DNA of 64,000 nt, from contig JBLDXI010000007.1 of NCBI GenBank assembly GCA_047495785.1, positions 4,092,001 to 4,156,000 on the forward strand, in the 5' to 3' direction. A program made the translations under genes and the position numbers. Source of the stretch: Lepidodermella squamata. Its lineage: Eukaryota > Gastrotricha. The notes below the pieces were generated by a model. It was given only the letters and a program-made list of their open reading frames with translations. It had not been told where the DNA came from and made no database searches. This document shows positions 22,040 through 32,621 of this stretch, piece after piece. The stretch's first letter is position 1. Every line of letters starts with the position of its first letter.

Positions 22040-24168
22040 TTGACGGACTTGAATGACTACGATCAATCTGTGCTATCAACTAGCTGTGATGAAGAGGGCG
22101 AAGGCAACGCAAAGAAGGGCAAGAAAATTCTAAAAAAGCGGCAAAAAAGTAAGAGTAAAACAATCTTGCGCCAATCAACGATTGATGAAGAAAATTCTAT
22201 ACAAACTCCTGTAGATAATGATAAGTCTGGGATCGCATTTAAAATTTGCACGATAAACATAACCACATTAAATAAGAAACAAGAGGAAGCAAATTATGAA
22301 TTTCGTATGTATGACGCAGTGGCGGTACAAGAGCTCTGCTTAAAAGGCCAAGGCCACATAAATCTGAGGCATGGCACACTGTACTACAGCGGCGTAAATG
22401 ATGGTAGGGCCCAATCAGGAACAGGCCTCTATGTGCGTCGTTGTAAGCACATACAAGTTATTGAGGTCAAAAATATCAATGAACGTATTATATCGGCTAG
22501 GCTTAAAGTAAATCGCGATATGTTTAACATCCTTTCTGGGTACGTTTCTTTATTATCAACAGATTTTATTGAAAACAAGGCAAAAAACAGATACCATTTC
22601 TTTATCCATTTATGTTAAAAACAACCAGCAGTGAGTATTTCTTTATTCTGATTTTGTTAGTAGCAAAAACAATAATCAGAGGCATTTCTTTATTCGATTT
22701 TTTGCACTAACAAAATCTCGTTTATCAAATGAAACACTTTGAATTTGTTATTAGATTAAATCGATAAAGAAATGGTTAGCTATGTAATTGCTTTGGCGAC
22801 CTAAGAAGTCAATAGAATCTGTCATATTTTGACAGGTGTAGTATTTGGCCTCTGGCCAACTGAAATTTCAGTTGTATTGAGGATCATAATGTTTCGAACG
22901 GTTTCATTTTGAAATTTGCATATAGGAAATCAACAGAAAATACTGCAAATCTGCGCATTTAGCCTATGTTTTCAAGTGCCGACATTTCAGCCGGGTCAAT
23001 TGAGCCCGATGTGAAGCGCTAAGTCAAATGAAAACAAAGATATCATTTTTCAGACTCAAAGGTGAAGCAAGCTTTGACGCAATACAAAAGATTCTCTGTT
23101 TGACGACATTTTCGCCGGCGACAAATAAGCAATTCATAATGCGATCAATGTAATTAATTTGATCCGAAATTGTATTGAAGCTAAGCTAAGCTTGAATTTC
23201 AAATTTCAATTCAAGGCTGATCTGTCACTTGCTGGACTGTCGCCAGCGCAAATGTCGGCGAATATCGATTTTGCATTATCTTCGACCGGAACCGTAAAAT
23301 TTCAAAACTGTCCTAATGACATTACTATATCAGCGGGTTTGTCGCTTGCTGAAGTGTCGCAAGCCCATAAATAATTGGGCTGGTAGCTCGGCATAATGAA
23401 TCATCAAGCATGACTTGGAAGAAATGAGCAGAAAAATAATTTATTTTCTTCCTCTGCCTACGTTGGGCTGGGTCTTGATGCGTGCGACTTAGAAAAAATT
23501 GCTCCAAAAACGACTCGACGAGTGGTTGGTAATTTTGGGCAAAAAACATGTTTAATGAATGAAACGCTGGCTGATTATTATAGTAGCTTCAACAATAACC
23601 AGAATAAAGAAATAACTTTTTGTTGAACTAAAAATTCCAACAAAAATAAAGAAATGGTCTGTTTATGGCTTGTTTTGTTAATAATTTCATCTCTGTTGGA
23701 GATAAAGAAACGTACCCTCTGTCTATGCACCAGCCAATAACTGTACTAAATCTCTAGATGCCTTTATCCAAGTATTACAACAAGAATTTTCTCGTGTCAA
23801 TTCAAAAAAAGGCACCACCATTATAATGGGCGACTTGAACGGGCGCGTCGTAAGATACTAAATCTAACCTTCTGGATGCCGCCAGAACCTCCTGCGGTGA
23901 ACGGAAAAAGGGCACAGTTAGTGAAAAACCGCCCTGGTGGACACCTTTGGCCAATCAAATCATTCAAAAAGGGAAAGAAAATTTTAGAAATTACACTAAG
24001 GGCCGAATAGACCGAGAAAATTTCACAATTGCTAGGAATGAGAAAAATCATGCCCTTGAACGTCTGAAAATTTTTAAGGATCAAACTGAATTCTCGGAAT
24101 TGGACAAATTACTTGAAAACCCTACTGATTATGATAATATCAAAAAATTCTGGAAATTAAAAAGCTGA
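22040..24168 (+). pseudogene. LINE ORF2 N-terminal part: APE-type endonuclease, disrupted
   Basis: From MTDLNDYDQ the frame runs through an APE-like endonuclease (CTINITTLNKK, AVAVQELCLKG, LYYSGVNDG) to FNILSGYV at 22543, where a 1.17-kb element interrupts it. The endonuclease resumes at about 23712 as VYAPANNCTKSLDAF and reaches the conserved IIMGDLNG near 23825. The following part with the SDH motif is missing; the sequence jumps to a linker (PPWWTPLANQIIQKG, 23930 on). That frame stops at 24168, one frame away from the reverse transcriptase ORF. So there are three lesions: insertion, deletion and frameshift. Confidence 0.75.
22544..23711. mobile_element. 1.17-kb long-TIR (foldback-like) element nested in the LINE endonuclease
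   Basis: Termini are GTTTCTTTAT (22544) and ATAAAGAAAC (ending 23711), flanked by GTAC on both sides (TA duplication is equally possible). The inverted repeats extend about 150 bp inward with gaps and contain repeated TTTCTTTAT boxes, at about 22545, 22597, 22636 and 22683 on the left and reverse-complement copies at about 23605, 23645 and 23702 on the right. No transposase frame inside. Confidence 0.75.
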
Positions 24169-24248
24169 GAGGAGAGAGCAGAGAGAAAAGCGAACCCCAG
24201 CCTCTAGGAAAGGAAGACGGTTCACTTACCAGCGGAATAGACGAAATT

Positions 24249-26081
24249 TTGGAAGTAATGAAATCTTATTTTATGGATCTTTTACAAGGGCTTGAAAACG
24301 AACCCAATAACCCCGACAGCGACATTTTCTTAGATGAAAATCCAAATTTAACTGAAATTACTCTCACCGAAATTAAAAACGCCATCGACCACATGAAAAA
24401 TGGTAAAGCCCCGGGGATAGATGAAATTAGACCCGAAATGATTAAGGCCTTAAGCGAGGCCAATATTGAATGGCTCAAGGAAATTTTGAATCGAGCTTGG
24501 ACTGATAAGAGGGTCCCTGAAGAATGGTCAACGGCGATAATTACCCCAATTTATAAAAACAAAGGTGAGAAGTCAAAATGTCAAAATTACAGAGGCATAA
24601 GCCTCTTAAGTGTTGTAGGAAAACTGTATGCCATTATCCTTGAACGAAAATTAAGATCATTGATTGGCTCAAAAATCTCTAAATTACAATTCGGTTTTCA
24701 GCCCCTTAAGGGCACCAGAGACTGCATCTATGTCCTGCGACAAATCATCGAAAAAATTATGTTGTTTAAGAAAGAACTTCATTTAGTTTTTATAGACCTC
24801 GAAAAAGCCTATGATCTGGTCGATAGAGAAAAAGTATGGGCCGCCCTCCAAAACATGGGTGTAGACCCTAGTTTAATTGAAGCTATCCAAAGTCTATATA
24901 AAGTTAATAAAGTCGCTGTTAGAGTAGATTCTGAGCTCTCAGATTTCTTCTATGTAACTAGGGGTTTAAGACAAGGTTGCCCACTGTCCCCTTTGCTATT
25001 TATAGCGACTTTCAACAAAATTTGCGAAAAAATATCTGCTGAAAAATTAGGCTTTCCTATTGGCGAGACCCCTTTGGGAGAGACCGATTTCCTAAATCTA
25101 CTGGCTTTTGCTGACGACGGGACACTATTAGGCATGAACCATGACGAAATTTCACGACTACTTAATATTTTTGATTTGGCTTGCATCGAATTGGGTTTGA
25201 AAATCAACGTGGCAAAAACTCAATATATGATTATTTCTAAGGACGAGTCGGCTGCACAAAATTATGAATTGGAACTAAACGGGAAAAAACTTGAAAAAGT
25301 GACGAAATTCAAATATTTAGGCAGTATTATTACTAGTGACGGCAAAATCGACGAGGAACTGAACTATAGGATTTCTAAGGCAGGCAGTGTTTTCGGCGCC
25401 ATGAATAAATTCATGTGCAACAAAAATCAGGTTTCCATAGCTACGAAACTTAAGGTACTGACTTGTGTTATAATACCTACCATCATTTACGCGTGCGAAT
25501 CATGGAACATATCGGTAGCCCAAGAAAACAGATTAAATACTATAGAATATCGTTGGCTCCGATCAATAGTAGGTGTTCACTTAATGGACTATATTCCTAA
25601 CATAGACATAAGGCTGGCTCTATGCGGAGGTCTCATTGAAGTGAGCCGCGTTGTTGAAAAACAACGGTTAAGGTACTTCGGACACATTGTTAGATCACGT
25701 GACTACGACGTGGAAGGACTAATTAACAAAATTTATATTTGGACGCCTCCGTTGGGATGGTTTGCACCGAGAGGACGACCCCGAACTAGATGGATCCACG
25801 GAGTGAATAGAAGTTTGATTAAAGTAGGACTGACTAAGGAATTGCGCCGGAAAAAGAAAACTAGCACTACGAATAAGGCCAAGGATAAGAAGGGCAAAAA
25901 GCCAAATAAAAAAGGGAAGGAAAAATCCGGCGAAAAGGAGTTTGAAATTAAAATTATACCAGATTTTCAACTAGCTGAAATGGCTTCTTTTGAAAAAGAT
26001 GAATGGCGCATGATTGTTAACTCGATTGAAAACTATGAATTTTTCGGAAAAAGCAAGATCTTCAACTGTGGGGGTGGGTAA
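24249..26081 (+). CDS. LINE ORF2 reverse transcriptase (intact RT part)
   Basis: 610 residues. RT motifs are visible: KNGKAPGIDEIRPEM, WSTAIITPIYKNKGEKSKCQ, YRGISLLSVVGKLYA, FGFQPLKGTRDC, FIDLEKAYDLVDRE, GLRQGCPLSPLLF, and the catalytic AFADDGTLL. The C-terminal part has the LINE HIV..R, RGRPRTRWI motif and a Lys-rich stretch before a FNCGGG end. The coding frame actually starts upstream of this ATG (EPQPLGKEDGSLTSG in frame). No stops across the RT suggest recent activity, though the copy lacks a working endonuclease. Confidence 0.9.
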   Translation: MEVMKSYFMDLLQGLENEPNNPDSDIFLDENPNLTEITLTEIKNAIDHMKNGKAPGIDEIRPEMIKALSEANIEWLKEILNRAWTDKRVPEEWSTAIITPIYKNKGEKSKCQNYRGISLLSVVGKLYAIILERKLRSLIGSKISKLQFGFQPLKGTRDCIYVLRQIIEKIMLFKKELHLVFIDLEKAYDLVDREKVWAALQNMGVDPSLIEAIQSLYKVNKVAVRVDSELSDFFYVTRGLRQGCPLSPLLFIATFNKICEKISAEKLGFPIGETPLGETDFLNLLAFADDGTLLGMNHDEISRLLNIFDLACIELGLKINVAKTQYMIISKDESAAQNYELELNGKKLEKVTKFKYLGSIITSDGKIDEELNYRISKAGSVFGAMNKFMCNKNQVSIATKLKVLTCVIIPTIIYACESWNISVAQENRLNTIEYRWLRSIVGVHLMDYIPNIDIRLALCGGLIEVSRVVEKQRLRYFGHIVRSRDYDVEGLINKIYIWTPPLGWFAPRGRPRTRWIHGVNRSLIKVGLTKELRRKKKTSTTNKAKDKKGKKPNKKGKEKSGEKEFEIKIIPDFQLAEMASFEKDEWRMIVNSIENYEFFGKSKIFNCGGG

Positions 26082-26195
26082 GAGTTTCTCTTTGCCTGCC
26101 TTCGCCCTCTTCAAAACCGGAAACGGTACATGACGCTCAGTCTAGAAGAGGCTAAATAAAACTATTATTACATTATTACATTACCTTTAAAAGGT

Positions 26196-26760
26196 TGCAA
26201 GGCTGTTCAGATAAATACAGTTCTTGTTGTTAACTGCGGAAATCAAATCAGCGATTTGCCTTCAAACTTCACATACCTGATTATTGTTTCAGGAATTGCT
26301 GATAATTGCGCGTGTCAGACATCAAGAATGTCTATAATGAGGTCATTAATGCATGCAGCGTTCTGATGCAAAACTGTTGCAATGCTTGTTCCACTTTCAT
26401 TACTGTGGGCTGGAGAGGTTCACCTGTTTTTTTAGAGACATTCGTCTTCTTCGCATCACTGCGTCTGAAATAATGTTGTCTGCGATGCGTGGAAGAAGTT
26501 CAGATTTATCTTCGCATATTTTATACGCAGACAGAAAACCCCTATTCCAGCAATTAGGAAGGCAATCCCACTAGCTCATCAGAAAGGCTCACGCCAATTG
26601 GGTTTTCATAAAAAAAACAAGGATTGGATGGAATTAAAAATGTCTAACGGGCACCTGGTTTTAGCCATACTAAGGCTATTAAGGCTATTAAGGCCATATT
26701 AAGGCTCAGCCTCATCTCAAAATACTGCAAGTTTCTGCTATCTATTGTCATCATTTGAAA
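26196..26760. other. gene-free stretch
   Basis: Short tandem phrase AAGGCTATT/AAGGCCATATT at about 26670-26705; otherwise nothing supported. Upstream region of the next gene. Confidence 0.4.
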
Positions 26761-27411
26761 ATGGCTGATTTCAAAGGTTTGATATGGCGCTACACTTCTT
26801 AACAGTTCATATTAATCTAGTTTCTAGTGCTCTGGCTTTTGCTGTCCGTCTTCGCACTGCGAGTGTTTTCGCAAACAACAAAATCTCAGCCTTCTCCGAA
26901 AGATGACGCGCTTAAGGATGATCGAAGAAACAACAATACATCAGCCCCACCTCCCCCGAAAGGCGGAAACAACGGCAGTAATGGCACAAGACCGCCTCAA
27001 CCACCACCGAAGAATAATGGAATCGGAATTAGACTAAGCAACGGATCGCAGAGCAAAGAAAACGCAAGCCGAGCAAACCCATTGCCAAAGGCTGAAGGAA
27101 ATGGAACCAATCCAAGCGACGATTCGCAGATAAAAGACAACTCCACCCGACCCAGTCCACCACCGAAGCCCGTAAATTCGACTGATGGCAACAGTAAACC
27201 AGCCAATGGCAGTAGATCGCCGCCTATTCGTGCTGACGACAAACCTGCTAACGGCACCAGACCGGCTCCTCCTGCTGGCAGTTCTAGCGGCTCAGGATCC
27301 CGCGACGAAATGAGTAGACCTGGCTTTGGTTCTCAGTTTACGCAAAAAGATAACGGGTCGTCGGCCAAGCCAAGCATGACCACTAAAGCTACGACGAGGA
27401 GAACAAAATAA
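26761..27411 (+). CDS. secreted Pro/Asn/Ser-rich low-complexity protein
   Basis: The open frame from 26827 has no ATG. A plausible first exon ATGGCTGATTTCAAAG (26761-26776), with a GTTTGA donor and TTTCTAG acceptor, gives MADFKVLWLLLSVFALRVFS, a typical signal peptide. The rest (about 195 residues) is rich in Pro, Asn, Ser and Gly, with PPPKGG, PQPPPKN and SPPPKPV repeats and many N-x-S/T sites. No known domain. Likely an extracellular matrix, mucin-like or cuticle-associated protein. The 51-bp intron size fits the other genes. It neighbours a second secreted low-complexity gene at 28234. Confidence 0.65.
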
Positions 27412-28233
27412 AAAAGCAGCTGAGTATCGTGAAAAATGAATCCCGATTTCCTAAGCCGTAGCATTAATCCTTTTATGAATCCTATATACATATAATATAA
27501 TATTAGTTCATGATTTTCTAGCGAATTTCTATCCTAAATAACAGTTTTCGTAGTAAATTATAATACGTCCTTATTCGATGCATCGCGACAAATGAGATAT
27601 ATTCGACAGCTTTTGTCTTTGAATCATGGGAAAGGATGAAGGGCTGGATCTTGGCAGGTTTAATTTAGGAACAACTAAAGCGAAACTGCAGGATCATCTG
27701 TCAAGTGCACGATGCACGATGAAGTAGGATGATGAAATGCTAATCCTAACAAGGAACTCATACTCATTAACCAACTCTAAAAGGGCCATTGATGATATAA
27801 TAGTCATTACAAAAGTATCTAACTTGAACGGTAAAAAACTGTTTACAAGTGAACTGTACTGAAAGAATGCACCCGGTAATTGCCTCACTGATGATCACTC
27901 CAGGCCAATCCTTCGATGAATTCAAAATTGAACAAAAAGCGGTAATAAAAAATTCGATAAACGCTCGCGAAAACTTCGATTTTCAACTAACTCTTGATGT
28001 TATTGGCGTTAAGATGTCTGCTCAATACTTAGGTAATTCTTTTCCGAAATTTAGAGCATTATTGCTGCAGATTTTCTCATGAGCATCAGCCTCAATGGGA
28101 GTCATGTCGCTTCGGATTTGATTTTTCAGTACACAGGATGCCAATCCTTTCGAATATCTGGAATAGTGTGCATTTGCCAAGCAAGTACACTCATAGTTTT
28201 AGCCTAAGCGAAAATTACTAGAAAAAATTCACT
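27412..28233. other. gene-free stretch
   Basis: AT-rich; no supported feature. A weak frame at 27849-28082 has no recognisable domain. Confidence 0.35.
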
Positions 28234-28813
28234 ATGGCCAGGACAATTGCAGGTGAGTTGGAAAACTTGAAAATTGAACCTTGAATTTTATTCGGCGTTA
28301 TTATTCGATCTAGTCGTTTCATGCTTTGCAGTAGTTGTTGCGCTGGGGTTCAGCCAAAATACGACAGTTTCAATAGCAGCGTCTCAAAATCGGTCGAATA
28401 GCTCAACGCCTACAACTCGAGCAACAACTACAACACAACTGACAGAATCCACTCGCCCGACCCTTGCGACGTTCAGATTTCCGCAGTTTCAAAACTTGCC
28501 ATCATCAACATCAACGCCGCGGCTGCAAAGCTTAGCCACGTTCTTCTGGGGGGCCTCGAACTATAAAAGTGAGACGAGTTCATCGACACGTCCGGTTCCA
28601 ACTGAGACTGCTCGGACTTTGCCTGGTATACCTACGGCGAGATCGACTAGAATGTCGTCGAGACCTAGAATGTCGTCGGCAGTTACGACGAAATCTCAGG
28701 CTAACGCAACTACGGTGAAACCGAATTCTACAATGTCAACGCCAGCTGAACCCACAACTACAGTCACGCATAGACCAGAAGATGATGAAGTTGATGACCC
28801 GAGCCAAAGTTAG
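28234..28813 (+). CDS. secreted Ser/Thr-rich mucin-like protein
   Basis: Exon 1 (28234-28252) and exon 2 (28332-28813) join through a GTGAGT donor and TTTGCAG acceptor to give MARTIAVVVALGFSQNTT, a signal peptide, followed by about 150 residues dominated by Thr, Ser, Pro and Ala with several N-glycosylation sequons. No folded domain is seen. O-glycosylated secreted proteins of this sort occur in nematode cuticle surface and mucus. Same gene design (tiny signal exon, low-complexity second exon) as the neighbour at 26761. Confidence 0.65.
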
Positions 28814-29288
28814 GGCTTTTGTGTCAATCCCAGGGTTCATTAATGTCTAAGAATGTCCAAGTTAGAGTTTCAGAGTTCAAAAATTTCTTCTGGATCACAA
28901 AACACTCAAGCCCCTTGCTCTTGAGAGCATCTGAATCGTACACTAAAAACGTCTTCCAATAATTTTTCCAAGCCGAGATCTTTTGAAGAAAATTATTCAC
29001 TCCCCCTTCTCCCGCTCTACCCTGAGCAGCCAACAAATAAATCCTGCAATAACCGTATTGTATTACTTAAAAATATGATTTTTATTTTCATTTCCTACGG
29101 CGCAATCTTAGACAATTGAGGAGCTTTTCGAATACCCTTTGATCACCCTCTCCCCGTATATCCTCGTGTTAAATCGGTATTCTTGTTCCATTATCTATAT
29201 TGGCTCTATGATTAGAGTACAGGTTTCTTTTTATGGGATTTTCATGAGTTTTTATGAAGAACATAATTTCTAATTTGTATCGAATGTA
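28814..29288. other. gene-free stretch
   Basis: No supported feature between the mucin-like gene and the LINE relic. Confidence 0.35.
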
Positions 29289-29990
29289 TTAAGCTGTGCC
29301 TCCAATTTGAAAAAATAAACGTGGTGAAAGACTTTTCATAGATTCTTCAATAATAATGTGTCCACTCATCCGGAACTCGAGATGAGTGGACACGCTGAGT
29401 TGGAACCCGTTATTCCAGGGTGGCTGTTTCTCGCGATATCGTAACGCGCGTTCGAGTACGCGCGGGTGGGAGTTCGGCATTCTCGTCACAACGAGGTCAA
29501 AAGGGCCATAGATTGTCCGCCCCAGAACTCGCTTCTGCCTAAGAATGGCGCGCATCTCGTACGACAGCCGAGGTGATCTATCCGTAACATAATTAACCCG
29601 AGCCGAGTGGCGACATGTTGAAGCTTGTATCCATTAGGGTTCCACAGGTCAGTCGCGCCCCAGATCGGAGACTTTGCATTGAGGTCCCCTGCAAAAACGC
29701 AAGGGGTGTGATCGGCATTCGCCTCTTCAAATTCGCGTTCGAGAAGTCTAAATCGGACGACGGAGGACAATATCCGGTGACGGGGACAGCGTCCAGACGG
29801 AGCCATTCGCTATGCTTGCGACACAACATCGCCAGTTTGCGCTCGCTAAGGACCGTGACGCCCTCCCGAACAAGGAAGGCAGCTCCGCGCACGACCCCCT
29901 GTACAGTAATTTGTCCGGGGCCTGCTCCCTACCACACCTGAAGACGGCGAAATGATCGAAGAACACAGAAGTAAGAGAGAGATGTCGTAG
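29289..29990 (-). mobile_element. LINE endonuclease relic
   Basis: Minus-strand fragments in shifting frames: RGAAFLVREGVTVLSERKL, then LEREFEEANADHTP, then the endonuclease signature FAGDLNAKSPIWGATDLWNP and GYKLQHVATRLGL. This pattern belongs to R1/jockey/I-type endonucleases and is unlike the LINE at 21 kb. Frames change several times and no reverse transcriptase is nearby, so it is a dead fragment. Sequence beyond 29555 in another frame (MRAILRQKRVLGRTIYG) is of unclear origin. Confidence 0.7.
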
Positions 29991-30096
29991 GTTTCGCTTA
30001 AAACACATAAATGCATCAATTAAGTTAGATATATACGTAATTTCGATAGGCTTGCCATTGGCGCCTTGAGGGTTCCACTACATCATAGAGGCGGGA

Positions 30097-30280
30097 ATGA
30101 GCTCACCTGGTAAGCGCGATCAGCCGCTACAGCGTCGGACAAGGCGTCCAGTTGAAGCTGGATATTCTTGAGCAGAGAAGAGATGCCTGCAACAGCGGCA
30201 CAGAGCTGTGAAGACGAAGACGACTCGGTGCCGGGGGTAACCACGGAACCAGAGGGGGTGATGGGGGATTCTTTATTCAT
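30097..30280 (-). other. possible short exon, unassigned
   Basis: The minus strand begins with MNKESPITPSGSVV and runs through ISSLLKNIQLQLDALSDAVA to AYQ, followed by a GTGAGC donor. It could be the first exon of the LINE relic's ORF1 or of an unrelated gene. No partner exon was found with confidence. Confidence 0.25.
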
Positions 30281-30454
30281 CTTCGGTTCCTGCGGAACCT
30301 CGATTCATACAGTCATTCGTACAAGAAAAGTGTTTCTGTATTCTGAGTAAATCCGAGATTGCTTTTCTCCTCTGTATCTGCTAAAAACTCGGAGAAACGT
30401 AGCTAGAAAGTGCGGGAAAAAGTGATCTTGTACGCCATTTATATAGGAAAATGC

Positions 30455-32621
30455 GAAAATAAAAAGTCCATCTTAATAAAAGTGTTTCTGTATTGTACAG
30501 GAATACAGAAATTAAGGAATTCTTCCCGGTGTTGAGGGCAGAACCGAGAATTCTGCCCGCTGAAAATGCCCGAGGGCGTAGCGGAGCGCAGCGAAGCGAA
30601 GCCCGAGGGTATTTTCAAGGGCTGAATTCGAGGTTTTGCCCGAGACACAAGGGAAGAGTTCCTGTTCCTTCCCAGTTGGTTATTTTCGTTAATCCGACAC
30701 TCGGACGAGTGAAAATGGGGAATGGTGTATAGTGCGTATGAAAGATGACCGTTGTTAATAACGAAAATAAGAAATCCAGCTTAAAATTTGTAGCAAATTT
30801 TTTTTTGAATTTTTTTTGTTCGTTGTTCATTTCCTTGTTTTATTATCAATTGAATATTGCGAATTTCCGTCGAATTTTCAATGGAGATCACTTTTGATAT
30901 TGGCGACCTGGGCCTCGGTGCTCTCGCTGACGGCTCCGTGGAAGTGAAAGAGCGCGAAGAATCCGATCCAATTCGACTTCTCGAACGAGAACTTGATGCT
31001 GATATCGAAGAAGAAGAATCCGATGAAGAGGGTGATACGTCGGAGTTCATTCAAGAAGTCGAAAATTTCGTGGCTGGTTTTGAAGCAAACGGCACAGCTC
31101 AGAAAACCAAGCAGCACTGGAGCCGATTTGTCGAGCAGCGATTCCACATTTCGGAGCAACTATTAGTTGAACTTACGGTCAAGGATATGGATCTCTATGT
31201 CGCTCTTTTTCTCAAGCAGTTGACGAAGACTGATGGTAGCGCGATGGAGCCGACAACGATTCGAGGCATTTATTCCTCCATCATTCGCCATCTCCGCGAT
31301 GTGACGAAGAACGAAATCAACTTCACCATGGCGAGAGTCGATTTCTTCTATAGCATGAAAATGCTGAAATCCAAGTTTGTCGAATCTAAGCGTGCTGGAA
31401 AGGGAAATAAAGCCCGAGCATCTGAATGCCTAGAACGAGAAGATATTGATAAAATGCGTGAGGCGAAAACGCTGACTGATGACACGCCAATCGGTTTGAT
31501 CACGATGCTGTGGCTGGTTTTCACCGTGTATTTCGGTCTTCGTGGCCGTGATGAACATCTACAAATGAAGTAGGTTGTTGGATTGCCATTGAAAAATTGT
31601 TAAATTGGCCGTTTTCAGGTTTGGTGATGTCCAGCTAAAAACCGAATCTGGAGGTCGCAGGTATCTCGAATTCAACGAGCGACAGACTAAAACCAGGAAT
31701 GGCGAATCAACCCACTCAAAACTGGCACCACGAGCATACGAGAACGGTGGCTTTTTCTGCCCGGTTCGATTGTTCCTTATTTTTTGTGCAAAACGACCGG
31801 GAAAGTTTTCGCGCCCGAGTGACCCAATGTATGTTGGTTGCCTGACCCGATTTCGACCCGACGGCCTCTTCTACAAATGCCAAAATTTGGGCAAGAACCC
31901 CCTTGGATCGCTCCTCAAGGACGCCGCTGTCGGTGCTGGTATTACCAAACGAATCACGAACCACTCGGCTCGAAAGTTTCTCGTCTCAACCCTCTCTGAA
32001 CTCGGTGTCGATTCTCGAAAGATCATCCAGATTACTGGTCATGCATCGGTCGATTCTCTGAACAGTTACCACAAACTCAACACCTCTGAACGACGAAGTA
32101 TCAGCGACAAACTGGCTGTCGGTTTCGGTGATGGACAATCAGCTGCAGTTTCGGGTGTGTCTGCACAAGAGATCAAGCCAACCGAAGGATTGGTGGTGGC
32201 CGAGTCGCATTTCTCGCAAACGCTGCTGCTTCGAAACGTCGAAAATGACCCGCGCGATGAGCCACCCGTAAAGCAAGCTAAACCCATGCCGATCTTCAAT
32301 TTCTCGAATTGCTCCGTCGTTATTAACAATTAATCCGGCCCAAACACTTGTTTTAAAGTTTAAACATTCTAATAAAGGTTATTCACTTGTTCACTCGTTT
32401 GGTCAGAGTCTGAAGGTTGTAGTAAAGGGACTGGGAACGGAAATTGAAGTTGTGCAACATTATTTCAGGTGAGAGGTTTTCCCGAATTTTCGAGAGCATC
32501 AATTGATTTTCGAAAATAAAAAATCCACCCTAATCGTTTGAGCGGGCAGAAACAGCGGGCAGAAACATCGGGCAGAATCACTTTTTCCGTCTAGGCAAAA
32601 AATAACCAACTGGGCAGGAAC
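30455..32621 (+). mobile_element. candidate Crypton element
   Basis: A tyrosine-recombinase gene lies between related repeats. The phrase GAAAATAARAARTCCA occurs at 30455, 30763 and 32512 in direct orientation, and a 24-bp motif around CAGTTGGTTATTTTCG (30664-30687) recurs inverted at 32597-32621. Cryptons are DNA transposons moved by tyrosine recombinases and flanked by short direct repeats rather than long TIRs. The exact ends are not certain. Confidence 0.6.
30881..32333 (+). CDS. Crypton-type tyrosine recombinase
   Basis: Two exons, 30881-31569 and 31619-32333 (49-bp intron, acceptor GTTTTCAG, junction QMK|FGD), about 468 residues. An acidic N-terminus (EEEESDEEGD) is followed by a helical core-binding domain and a catalytic domain with the R-H-R-H-Y set: Arg in YFGLRGRDEHLQ, His and Arg in NHSARKFLVSTL, His in ITGHASVDS, and Tyr in NSYHKLNT. 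This matches the Crypton/KIAA1958-like recombinase family that breaks and rejoins DNA through a phosphotyrosine. The C-terminus ends in an FNFSNCSVVINN-type beta motif. The frame has no lesions, so the gene is recently active or kept by selection. Confidence 0.8.

Larger units (their letters stand above)
21080..26195 (+). mobile_element. non-LTR retrotransposon (LINE), nearly full length, with nested insertion
   Basis: Direct repeats ACCTTTAAAAGGT at 21080-21092 and 26183-26195 flank the element and look like a 13-bp target-site duplication. Order inside: ORF1 with a CCHC knuckle, endonuclease, reverse transcriptase, short 3-prime UTR, and a tail of 8-bp units (ATTATTAC repeated) at about 26164-26182. 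Oligomeric 3-prime tails are typical of several LINE clades (CR1-like among them); the clade is not settled by eye. The endonuclease is broken by a nested element, an internal deletion and a frameshift, so this copy cannot move by itself. Confidence 0.85.

Noticed and set aside
22063-23374. Short frames inside the nested element
   Set aside because: No transposase motifs; composition follows the repeat sequence.
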